A stretch of DNA of 64,000 nucleotides from Montifringilla adamsi. Lineage: Eukaryota; Chordata; Aves; Passeriformes; Passeridae. The position numbers and the translations under genes were made by a program. The stretch is taken from contig JAGGNK010012114.1 of assembly GCA_017590115.1 (NCBI GenBank), positions 627,467 through 691,466 on the forward strand, read 5' to 3'. Under the pieces are notes generated by a model. The model was not told the origin of the DNA. It saw only the letters and a list, made by a program, of their open reading frames with translations, and searched no databases. Shown here one piece after another: positions 13,401 to 21,780 of the stretch; within the stretch, counting starts at the first letter, position 1, and every line of letters starts with the position of its first letter.

Positions 13401-16400
13401 GGTTTAACTTTTAAGTCGTGAGATTTTCTTTCTGATTCTCCTACGTTCTTCTACCTCTGCAGCCAAACAAGTTCCACCATCATTTTTTCATGCTGAATTG
13501 TATTGTAGTCTGTGAATAGACCAATAAACCTTCCAGTTGAGCTGTTTGAAAAAAAATTTTAAAAAATTAAAAAGTCTAGTAAGGTGGTGACAGAGCATAG
13601 GCTTACGACCTGAGCAGACTATTTTAAAATATATGCATGAATAAAATAGAATTAGATTTGTCTTTTAGATGTAAATTGTAAGCAGTTTGCTTAGTTCAGC
13701 AATGAGAAATTTCAAGCAAAATAAGCAGCTTTCATTGTGAGAGGACTTAAAGTAGATTTGAAACATGGTTTGAAGTGTTTCTTTTTTTTGTTAAATGACA
13801 GTTGGCATTTACTAAAGATGGGTGAGCTGGTTCTTTGAAGAGTTGGCTTAAAGCACAGCTCTTTATCTTAACCCAAGGTGACCTTTCTGAAGCAGTTAAG
13901 TTCCCCTTCTCTCCTCAACCAACCTCAAGCCCCTACAGACCTACACAATGGATGAAATCCTCTCTCCATTGAAGTCAGTGATAGTTTTGCCATTGACTTC
14001 AGTGGGACCAGAATTTTATCCAGTGGCTTCATGCTGACCCTCGTAGATGTCACATTGCCTTCATTTGAGGCAATGCAACTGTCTCCGTGCTCTGAACTAG
14101 AGCCTCAATGCTTGATACTTTCATGTTCTGGTGTATGGTACATCCCAGACTTCACCCTTACAGTCTGTCTTTCAAGGTACAGTAGGATCAGGGGAATGGG
14201 AGTAGAGAGCTCTAAAGGAAGTGGGATGGTACAGCCCTAAGTAGGAGAAGATTTCTGCTGATTCAATTGAGTATTTGAACCGGACTGTCTAAGTGTTAAG
14301 TGTGCTAATATTTCTATGGTGTGTGCCATAAATGTCTGTCAGCTGGAGAAAATGTTGACAATTAGCTCTTGCATACCCTGTATTAGAAAAAGAAATCTTT
14401 CTGTTACTTCTCCGTACCGATTTGGTGTGGTGCTGTGAAGAACTCCCCTCTCTAGTTCTGTAACATGTTTAAAAACTGGTCTGTGTAATGCATTATTTTT
14501 AAAAGTATTTACAGTGCCCAGTACATGTTTTTTAAACCAAGTGACCCTGATCCAATAAATACTTGCCCACCTGTAACTTTACAAACTTAAAATAAGATTG
14601 TCAGCTGAAAAAGTCTGCTTTAATGTTTGACTTCCACTGATTCTTGGATGTTTGTAATACCAGAGGCAGCATTAGAGTCTTGCCAGCTAGATCAGCTTTT
14701 CATGTGTGTTGTTCCAGGTATTCTAAGTACTCTAGCATATCATTAGCCAGCTCTAATTTTGTGGTTCACAGACACTTTTTGCTCTCTAGTGGGAAAAGTC
14801 TCTCTGTGGGCTTTAATTAAAATGTTTTATGAATAACATGGTCTCAGAACTTCATTACTTTGCACATGTATTTCATGATTAAACTAGTTAAAGGCATGAA
14901 GAAGGATATAAGATGAAGCAATTGAATTAAATTTTGATAATAGACTCTTGCTCCTTCATGGGAATATTGGTTTGACTTTGAGCTCGAGGCACTCTGTGGC
15001 AAGCAAACTTCTCCTCTATGTAATGGGGATATGGTATTAAAACAGCTATTAAAAATACATTAACTGAAATGTGGGAAATATCAATAACAAACTTAGCACT
15101 ACGTCTAAGTTCAGAACAATTTTTTTCTCCTCTTTATTAGGATCCAGATTCACGAACATGGCATCATTATGTCTATCAGCCCAAATACCTTGATCAGCAA
15201 AAATCAGAAGAACTTGATCGAGAGAAAAAGTTAAAAGAAGACAGTCCTAGAAAAACACCTAACAAGGAAAGTTCCCTGCCTAACCTTCCTGTCTCATTAG
15301 CAAGCATTAAAGAGGAGCCCAAAGAGGTCAAGCGCTCTGATTCTCAATCAGTGGATGAGAGCAAGATAAAAAACGATGATCAAAAGACTCCTGTAAATTG
15401 GAAGGACTCTCGGGGTACTAGAGTAGCAGTTTCCTCACCAATGAGTCAGCATCAGTCATACATCCAGTACTTGCATGCTTATCCGTATCCGCAGATGTAC
15501 GATCCCAACCATCCAGCCTATCGCGCAGTCTCTCCTGTCCTAATGCACAGCTATCCTGGTACGTATTCCAAAACCTGCCTTTAAGATTGCTAGTTAAGTG
15601 CTAGTTAAGATTTGCATCCTCAGGTTCAGTAAAGCCTGCATTTTAATATTTCTGTTAGCAGCTAGGCTAAATTAGAAGCTTCATGGGTGACATGGCGTTG
15701 CTTGTGCTTCCACAGGGGAACATTCTGTGGATGAAACTGGTTTAATACAAGATGTTCCTTTTATGAACTCTCAAGTTTCTCAACACTTGACAGTCTGCTG
15801 TTGCTGTTAGACTGACAGATAGTTTATTGCCTATAAAAATATTCTAAGCACTTACTGTCAGAACCATTATAGTTACTATTCCTTTTACTTAAAGAGGACC
15901 CATAAATGTCTGAAATGGTTATCAACTCAACCCTCTTTATAACCTCCATTCATCAGGGTAAATTAGGTGATGAAATTGAAGAGCAGTCATGCCATTTGGT
16001 AGTCATGTGATCTACAGTTGATGTAATTGTCAGTTCTGATATTGTCTCCTCCTCCCTTGATATAATCAAAATGTAAAAACAGTAAGTTGATGTGGTATTT
16101 ATTGTTTACCCGCAGGGGCCTATCTCTCTCCAGGATTTCATTATCCAGTTTATGGAAAGATGTCAGGGAGAGAAGAGGCAGAGAAGGTCAATGCCAGCCC
16201 GAGCATCAATGCAAAATCAACCACTGAGTCCAAAGCACTGGATTTGCTCCAGCAGCATGCCAACCAGTATCGCAGCAAGTCACCTGTTGTAAGGCTTCAT
16301 TTGTTCTTACTGGAGAGTGTCACGTACAGGAAGGGGTAGAGGAGGAACGTACTTGTGGGAAGCACACAATCTGGCATCAAGCTATGAGTGCATGATTCTT

Positions 16401-19400
16401 CTTTATAGTACTGCTTACAATAAAAGCAGTTTATAGTCAGAATGCTTCTGTGGCATAAACTGGAAGTAACACATCTAATACAGTTCTGTGCTGAGGTTTC
16501 CTGTCTTGAATAGACTAATATAGAAATACAGATTCAAAGATACCTCCTGGTGCACAGATTTTTGCAGTTAAACAGGAACCTCCTGTTTGGAAACATAATG
16601 AAATGAGAAGTTGGGCTGTGGGATTTGATAGTATCCCCTCCTTGTATTTGCCAAGAATCCACATGTTCCACATAGATGATTACCTGCCCCCATTTCTGAA
16701 GATCAGCAAATGAGATTTACAAAGCTAGAACAAATACTGTTATTTCACTTTCAGATAAGTTGTTGCTGGTTTTAATTGTGAGCAAGTCACTGGCTCTCAT
16801 TCTATTTTATAAAAATAGTTTTTCTGCTGTTCAGTCAAACTTGATCCCCAGAGAGCTTTAGAAGGTTGAGCATTTTCAGCAGCTCACCTAGGTTGTTCAG
16901 GCATTGTCAAGCCAGCTGAGCTTCAGGGAGCCCAAAACTAGAAGTAACCATGGTGTCTTCAAGATGCAGTGCATTGCCTCAAAATCTTTGTGCCTTGGGA
17001 AATCTTCCATTATCTAGAAAGATTAATTTGAGATGAGAATCAAATGCAAATACTCTGGTAGAGATACTGCTTCAGAAAAAGTGAGCTACAATAATTTGTA
17101 CTCAAAAGGTTTTTGATAGGTAGTGGCACATGGTTTTGCTGTGATTTCATCCCTTCTAAAGTTCTCACATCAGTTTTCTTTCACTTTGTTACTAGCCTGT
17201 GGAAAAATCACCAGCTGAGCGTGAGCGGGAAGCAGAAAGGGAGCGAGACCGCCATTCTCCTTTCAGCCAGCGGCATCTCCATACACACCACCATACACAC
17301 GTTGGAATGGGCTACCCCCTTATACCGGGACAGTATGACCCATTTCAAGGTGAGCAGAAAATTGTCAATGGGTGGGATTAGCTTGCATCATGGAGTTGTT
17401 GCCTTGACACTAGAAATTGTACCTACATGAAGCATTTTGAATAGAGATACTGCTGTTAGAACAGAAGTGCTTTATGTTTAGGGAGAAGGCTTGAAAATTC
17501 ACAGCATGTACTAGCAATAAATTAATAGCTTCATGTCTGAAAAATACCAAGTTTTGTTTCCAAAACTGGGTGTCAGAGAATTACTAAAGATGTACCAGTT
17601 AGGCTGTCATCCACATGAATGTTTTGATTCCTCCTGCAAACTGACATTAACTGGCTGAAAGGCAGTAAAATATCCAAGCCAAACAACCTCCTTTTTGTAC
17701 AATTAGGGTTGTGTAAGCAATGGAGGAAGTGTAGCAAAGACAAAAGCTTTTTATGCTGAACATATTTTATGTACAAGGCATTGCGGTCACAAGGGTTTGT
17801 GCTTGTTATAATTTGACTGTTTGAAAGAGGACTCTTTGTATTTTGGCAAATGCCGTGCACAAAGTTGCAGTCAGGGAAAAAGCAGCACAGTGAGATACAA
17901 TTTATTCTCCCTAGGTTTTATACCGGTCTTTGAATGTTTTTTCTCTAACCATGGACTCTAGCTGAATCAAAAGGAGGTTTCCTCCCATGCAACAAAGTAT
18001 GTGCTACCACAATTGGTGGCTGAATGACTTTTCTTCTTTACATTGACTTCATGCCTCAGCACTTATTTTTCCTGTGTAAAAGTCTTGACATTTCTCAGTG
18101 TGATTCAGTGATTCCATATGCCTTTTGGGATGCATTATGCTTGTTCAGTAGCAAAACTGTAAAAATGGTAAGTTGTTATGAAAGTATTGTATCCTGAGCA
18201 GCTGGCATGTCATTTCTGTAATTCACTGTGTCTTTTGATTCTTGTTGTTTCCTGATACCTATTATTTCTACTGAGCTTCCTATTAATGAGCTCTCATACA
18301 AACCACTTAGCATCGTGCAGTGCAGTATTTGGAAAGGAATGCAGTAAGTAGAAATGCTGTAATTTCTTGTAGAATATCTATCAAAGACAATTCAATTTAT
18401 TACAGAAAGGTATATTGATCATACTGGGCAGACTATCTTAACAATGTTGCCTGCAATATTTGTTATTTATGTAGTGATAACCCCCCTACATTTTCTGGTT
18501 GTTTGCCTTAGAGATCCTTCCTACCATTACTCTGACCACAAAAATCCATTAAAACCAGAGGTACATCAACATTCCTTTGTTTCTTCTTTCTTGCAGGATT
18601 GACCTCTGCTGCCCTTGTTGCTACTCAGCAGGTGGCTGCACAGGCATCTGCATCTGGTATGTTTCCTGCACAAAGAAGGTAAATAGCCAATAAATTATAT
18701 ATTGTAACATAGAGAGGAGAAAGCAAATCAGCAAATCACAGATTTTTTTAGACTGCTGGTGTGCATTTCCTTGTATGACACAGTTTTAAGGTTGAGGAAA
18801 AACTTGGTACTTTGGATTAATTGCAGTTCTGTTCTCCTTAGAATGACATGTTGTCCTTAGTTGTGTTCTTTAATTGTAACATAGGTCATTGAGAAAGAAC
18901 AAGTAGTCTGTCTTCTGAGATTTTCCATAGAGTGTGTTTTAAGGATTGGTATTAAGATAAAGCAAGAGATTATGAAATATAATTTATAAGATCCAAATTT
19001 TTAATAAAATGAGTTTAATGTTCTAATGGGCTCCATGCATGACCAGAAGAACTTAGGATTTTATCTATTCTGCAAGTCTGCCTGACTTGCTGATCTTGCT
19101 TTTAGAGAGGTTTGTTTGGGAGCCTGTTAGAGATAGTTTTGTATTTAGGTTGCACACTCGTGTCATACATTTATGTGCCTGAAAGCCTCTCAGTCATTTA
19201 CTAGGTTGTCAAGAGGAAAACTTCTGTATTATGATGGTTCCATATCAAGTGAAAATTCCAAAGCATCTTTTAACATTAGGATTTCATTCACTGCTGCCCT
19301 GTAAAGACTCAGAGTTTAATGTATCAAATAGAACGGTGAAGTTCCATGTTACAGGTGTCTGTCTGAAAGCTGATGCTGAAACAAGTAACCATTAGCTAGA

Positions 19401-19669
19401 ATTATTTGAGTAAGAAAGGTTTGTAGCCCTGGAAGGGCTGATGGATGATAGGGTATCAGAACACAGAAGAAAAATCCTGACACAGGTTACTTCTCAGGAT
19501 GTTGTTCCTGGCAGGGGAAGGATGAGGACAGGGCTTGCTGTCTTTTCTTCTTGGGATTGAGAATGCTTGTACAGATTTCATTTCATGATGCATTCAAGGT
19601 GCAGAGAAAAAAGTGTGTGGAAAGAATGCTGCTAACTAAAACCTTCTTCTTTCTCTTTTCAGAGAATGA
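10358..19669 (+). CDS. ZNF608: ZNF608, 3' seven coding exons (partial gene)
   Basis: Join of 10358-10445, 10916-13367, 15141-15558, 16116-16288, 17196-17349, 18597-18678 and 19663-19669. Every junction has AG acceptor and GT donor and the phases match (2, 0, 1, 0, 1, 2), giving 1123 complete residues up to a TGA stop. Numbering from the first complete codon here, residues 1-40 are the conserved module with [19 protein letters not shown] and [13 protein letters not shown], residues 169-192 hold the single C2H2-type finger, and later parts are Lys-, Ser/Pro- and Tyr-rich. These signatures match vertebrate ZNF608. The paralogue ZNF609 shares the module and finger but differs in much of the rest and, as I recall it, in the C-terminus. 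The family includes Drosophila scribbler/brakeless and acts in the nucleus as transcriptional co-regulators; mouse Zfp608 is reported to affect Rag gene expression. The human protein is about 1.5 kb in residues (roughly 1510), so about 390 N-terminal residues should lie upstream of the window. Confidence 0.95.
10446..10915 (+). other. ZNF608: ZNF608 intron (470 bases)
   Basis: Donor gtaggc and acceptor tacag. The last 200 bases are T-rich. Nothing else recognised inside. Confidence 0.9.
10916..13367 (+). CDS. ZNF608: ZNF608 large central exon with the C2H2 finger
   Basis: This is the main exon, 2452 bases and 817 codons after completing Arg. It follows acceptor tacag and ends at CAG|GTGAGA. 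In order it encodes: [13 protein letters not shown] with the Arg/Gly-rich GGRGRGKR; basic, Ser-rich, nuclear-signal-like stretches ([16 protein letters not shown]); the finger C-x4-C-x12-H-x4-H at 11334-11405; an acidic run ([14 protein letters not shown]); a Thr/Pro-rich segment (about 11870-12060); a Lys-rich block ([15 protein letters not shown]); the family motifs [21 protein letters not shown] and [14 protein letters not shown]; and a Tyr-rich part ([15 protein letters not shown]). Most of it looks intrinsically disordered. An upstream in-frame TTG at 10908 is intronic and is not a start. Confidence 0.95.
11334..11405 (+). other. ZNF608: Single C2H2-type zinc finger of ZNF608
   Basis: These 24 codons read [12 protein letters not shown] followed by [12 protein letters not shown]. 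The first cysteines are spaced C-x4-C rather than the usual C-x2-C, followed by 12 residues and then His residues at spacings x2 and x4. A single finger of this type is the hallmark of ZNF608/ZNF609. One finger alone is unlikely to give strong sequence-specific DNA binding, which fits a cofactor role (inference from family knowledge). Confidence 0.92.
13523..13528 (+). terminator. Candidate intronic polyadenylation signal
   Basis: An AATAAA 155 bases after the donor of the large exon, followed by a GT-rich stretch (gttgagctgtttg). If used with intron retention it would give a transcript ending shortly after the large exon and a protein lacking the last 277 residues of the full-length form. 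Speculative without transcript data. Confidence 0.3.
13951..14021. repeat. Ancient imperfect palindromic repeat
   Basis: The left arm ccattgaagtcagtg pairs with the right arm cattgacttcagtgg (13 of 15), with further partial pairing outside (gatgaaatcc versus gaattttatcc). I recall very similar sequences (gatgaaatcctggccccatt, gaagtcaatgg) dispersed in reptile and bird genomes, so this is probably an old non-autonomous element. Family name not assigned. Confidence 0.55.
15141..15558 (+). CDS. ZNF608: ZNF608 coding exon ([16 protein letters not shown])
   Basis: This exon is 418 bases with acceptor tctttattag and donor gtacgt. It encodes 139 residues and one base of a split Gly. It starts [20 protein letters not shown], continues through a charged region ([16 protein letters not shown]), a KEEP motif resembling a SUMO-acceptor site (IKEEP, inference), and the family block [20 protein letters not shown] followed by [22 protein letters not shown]609 has the similar SSPLTQHQSYIPYMHGY, which supports the homology. 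Confidence 0.95.
15559..16115 (+). other. ZNF608: ZNF608 intron (557 bases)
   Basis: Donor gtacgt and acceptor cccgcag. Nothing else recognised. Confidence 0.9.
16116..16288 (+). CDS. ZNF608: ZNF608 coding exon ([15 protein letters not shown])
   Basis: This 173-base exon lies between acceptor cccgcag and donor gtaagg. It completes Gly and encodes [20 protein letters not shown], then a Ser/Thr-rich linker, then [20 protein letters not shown]. The LQQHA-x-x-Y-x-SKSP block is shared with ZNF609. It ends in phase 0. Confidence 0.94.
16289..17195 (+). other. ZNF608: ZNF608 intron (907 bases)
   Basis: Donor gtaagg and acceptor ttactag. Nothing else recognised. Confidence 0.9.
17196..17349 (+). 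CDS. ZNF608: ZNF608 coding exon, Arg/Glu- and His-rich
   Basis: This 154-base exon follows acceptor ttactag and precedes donor gtgagc. It encodes [20 protein letters not shown], then [20 protein letters not shown] and [11 protein letters not shown] plus one base of Gly. The alternating Arg/Glu run is probably helical and highly charged, and the His-rich run is also present in ZNF609. The donor is followed by in-frame reading for some codons before a stop at about 17379. Confidence 0.94.
17350..18596 (+). other. ZNF608: ZNF608 intron (1247 bases)
   Basis: Donor gtgagc and acceptor ttcttgcag. AT-rich; no repeat or gene recognised. Confidence 0.9.
18597..18678 (+). CDS. ZNF608: ZNF608 penultimate coding exon
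   Basis: This 82-base exon lies between acceptor ttcttgcag and donor AAG|GTAAAT. It encodes [20 protein letters not shown] then MFPAQR, and ends with two bases of a final Arg codon. If the donor is not used, translation reads AGG TAA and stops at once, so splicing and intron retention give almost identical C-termini (RRE versus RR). Confidence 0.92.
18679..19662 (+). other. ZNF608: ZNF608 last intron (984 bases)
   Basis: Donor gtaaat and acceptor ttctcttttcag. An in-frame TAA overlaps the donor (18680-18682) and an AATAAA is at 18689-18694, only ten bases into the intron. Otherwise nothing recognised. Confidence 0.8.
19663..19669 (+). CDS. ZNF608: ZNF608 terminal exon: coding part (one residue plus stop)
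   Basis: The acceptor tttctcttttcag at 19650-19662 has a strong pyrimidine tract. Joined to the AG from the previous exon, the first base completes Arg, GAA gives the last residue Glu, and TGA at 19667-19669 stops. This matches my recollection of a human ZNF608 C-terminus ending in QRRE. The open frame that continues past here in another phase ([11 protein letters not shown]...) cannot be joined in phase with the preceding exon. An alternative acceptor two bases later would give a different short tail and is less likely. Confidence 0.8.
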
Positions 19670-19851
19670 TGAATTTGGGGATGAACATTGTCATGTGACT
19701 GGATCACATGAGGAAGCGCTTTATTACAGACATCAGTTCCATGGTGTTAATTTGAAATGCCTTAATGGCAGGCAAAAACCAGTCATTTCATTTTTGTAAA
19801 TTGCAGATTTTATCACAGAGTAACAAATGTTGCTGTAATTAGACTTCTGTT

Positions 19852-19914
19852 TTTATATATATATATATATGCGTATATATATATATACATATATATATAA
19901 AAATATATATATAT
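19852..19914. repeat. (TA)n repeat in the ZNF608 3' UTR
   Basis: About 60 bases of nearly pure TA dinucleotides with interruptions (gcg in the middle, one c, one short A run). The first half is close to self-complementary around the central gcg, so the RNA could fold into an AU hairpin. It begins about 180 bases after the stop codon. Confidence 0.9.
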
Positions 19915-20106
19915 TCTTTACTTTTTTTGTATCAGTACCAAGGCTCGCACACAGGGTCTGCTGCTAAGTTGCGAACCACACACTAAATGGAGATATGTAT
20001 TTGTCATGTTTAGAAGGCGTTAACCGCAAAAGGCTGTTTGTTTCTTTTCTCCTCTTCTTCTTCTTCCTTTCCTTTTTCTTCTCTCTTTTTCTTCTCTCTT
20101 TCCAAT

Positions 20107-20114
20107 TGTAAATA
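20107..20114 (+). promoter_or_regulatory. Pumilio-type motif TGTAAATA
   Basis: An exact match to the Pumilio consensus TGTANATA in the proximal 3' UTR. Pumilio proteins bind this motif and lower mRNA stability or translation. The motif match is seen; function is inferred. Confidence 0.4.
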
Positions 20115-20116
20115 AA
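20111..20116 (+). terminator. Candidate proximal polyadenylation signal AATAAA
   Basis: A canonical AATAAA about 440 bases after the stop codon, followed by a GT-rich stretch (gttatgtatcagtgtgcc). It overlaps a Pumilio-type motif. Use of this site would give a short 3' UTR. Confidence 0.4.
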
Positions 20117-20349
20117 TAATGTTATGTATCAGTGTGCCTGAACCTTGCATACCCTTCTGGTATTTCCCACAAGCTCTCAGAGAGGCTAACTGTGATGACA
20201 CTTTGGTACAATGTAGATGTCTATTTGGTGGTTCCTATTAAGATGCATCAGTGTAAAATGTTACTGTATTCACTGTTTCATTGTAATTGTGTATTGTGAA
20301 AAATATACCTTTGGAAGGCATGGGGATTCTAGTACCACAAAAACTGTGT

Positions 20350-20357
20350 TGTATATA
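20350..20357 (+). promoter_or_regulatory. Pumilio-type motif TGTATATA
   Basis: A second exact TGTANATA match, 243 bases after the first. The local sequence is AT-rich, so chance occurrence is possible. Confidence 0.4.
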
Positions 20358-20509
20358 ATGTATAGATTTTAAATGGAGATAATGAGCATCTGTGAATAAT
20401 GAAATGTCTTTTTTGATAATCTTGAATGGCAGATAACCTAATAGCCTGCATATGAGAAGACATCTGTGATTGTTCTATTACTTGAATAGTCCTGCAGTCT
20501 TTTTTTTAA

Positions 20510-20517
20510 TGTTTACA
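20510..20517 (+). promoter_or_regulatory. miR-30 seed-type site TGTTTACA
   Basis: An 8-base match to the miR-30 family target (TGTTTACA). A 7-base match TGTTTAC follows at 20557-20563. Both are in the predicted 3' UTR. Function is inferred from seed pairing only. Confidence 0.3.
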
Positions 20518-21347
20518 ATTACCCAGATTTAGAGGAGAGACTTTAATGCCATTACCTGTTTACTTGTTTTATGCTGTAACCTAGTTTATTTTATGTAAAA
20601 CCTATATCAAATGCTTTCATTTTTTTACTTGCCTTAAACAATTTGGCAATCAGAATAATGAAAAAACTTTGATTTTTTAAAATTTTTTTTTTTATTTGTT
20701 TTTGATTTCTGGGTGTTCTTGAGCCACTTTGAAAGATGTGTCATAGCTGTAGATAGCAGAGGGTGCAGCAATGGCACAGCTCCTGGTTGTGCTCCTGCTG
20801 GGCCTGTGCCGTTGTCCTCTCCCAGCGGGCAATGCAGGATCCAAGCCAGATGGCAGATGGATCTCTTTCTGTCGACCCTGATAGGCTCAAAAAAGGCCCA
20901 TGGTAACACTTTGGATGGTATTAGTGGAACTGAAGTCTCTAATACCTGTTTTAGAGCAGCTCTGTATGCTATAAATTATAGGCAAATTTTTTCCTATTAT
21001 ATCTGTATTGCCCTTCCCCCCAAAAAAGAATAGATGCCTAAAAACAGAGGACCTGTCAATTTAAAAAAAAAAAATTCTTTTGCTGTGTCTAACCTGCATT
21101 ACCACAAGATAAATATTTTATGTGGCTATACCACCTGTTTTGTTACAATGCAGTTAACACAGTAACATGAATTGGCTAATTGTGATGTGAAAAAAAAAAC
21201 CAAATTTACTGGTCAGGTTTTTGAGGCTTTAACTTTTTTCCTTTTCTGCATATCCCAGTTACACTGATTGTCAAAACTGGTTTTTAAAGTTTTACTGGTT
21301 GTTTTTGTTTTGTGTTTGTTGGGTTGTTTTTTGGTTCTTTTTGTTTG

Positions 21348-21371
21348 TTTTTTTTTTTTTTTTTTTTTTTT
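21348..21371. repeat. Poly-T run
   Basis: Twenty-four T residues at the end of a T/TTG-rich stretch (from about 21299), followed by cagggggaa. It imitates a splice acceptor but no in-phase exon follows. Confidence 0.85.
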
Positions 21372-21774
21372 CAGGGGGAATTTGACAGGGTGAATTAGTG
21401 CAAGTTAAAGGTTGTTCTTGAAGTTGGTTCCATTTCTTCTACCTTGTGAATACTTAATACAGAAGGATGAATTAAAGATTCCCAACAGACAAGCACACTT
21501 GGACTTTTATATTACTATGATGAATCTGCCATTAATATTGCTATAATTGTTTTATTTTTATAGGCATAAAATCAGTTCCCTTAGTGAATAGTTATAAGGT
21601 TTATTGATTTTTACTACACATCATTCATCTGTGGCTTACTATTATTGTCTTGTTCTGAACACATTCAGAAGTCTCACAGTGGTGACATACTACAAGTTAG
21701 CCTCATTAAAAAATGGGAAGGAAGGGGTGTTTTCTTTGAAAAAGGGGATATTGTGAATGCAGGGCTCTTGAAAT

Positions 21775-21780
21775 AATAAA
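21775..21780 (+). terminator. Candidate distal polyadenylation signal AATAAA
   Basis: A canonical AATAAA about 2.1 kb after the stop, followed some 35-45 bases later by a T/GT-rich element (gacttttgtgttg). It is the last good hexamer before the sequence loses 3' UTR-like character. Confidence 0.45.

Larger units (their letters stand above)
13368..15140 (+). other. ZNF608: ZNF608 intron (1773 bases)
   Basis: Donor GTGAGA, acceptor TTTATTAG. Reading through the donor adds 17 residues ([17 protein letters not shown]) before TGA at 13419-13421, and an AATAAA lies at 13523-13528. An imperfect palindromic repeat is at 13951-14021. The rest is AT-rich with no recognised feature. Confidence 0.9.

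Noticed and set aside
19551..19799. Frame containing [20 protein letters not shown] in the terminal exon
   Set aside because: The preceding exon ends in phase 2, and joining to this acceptor reaches a stop after one residue; this frame is not used.
21340..21390. Poly-T followed by CAG, resembling a splice acceptor in the 3' UTR
   Set aside because: No suitable downstream exon or donor was seen; it is probably a homopolymer.
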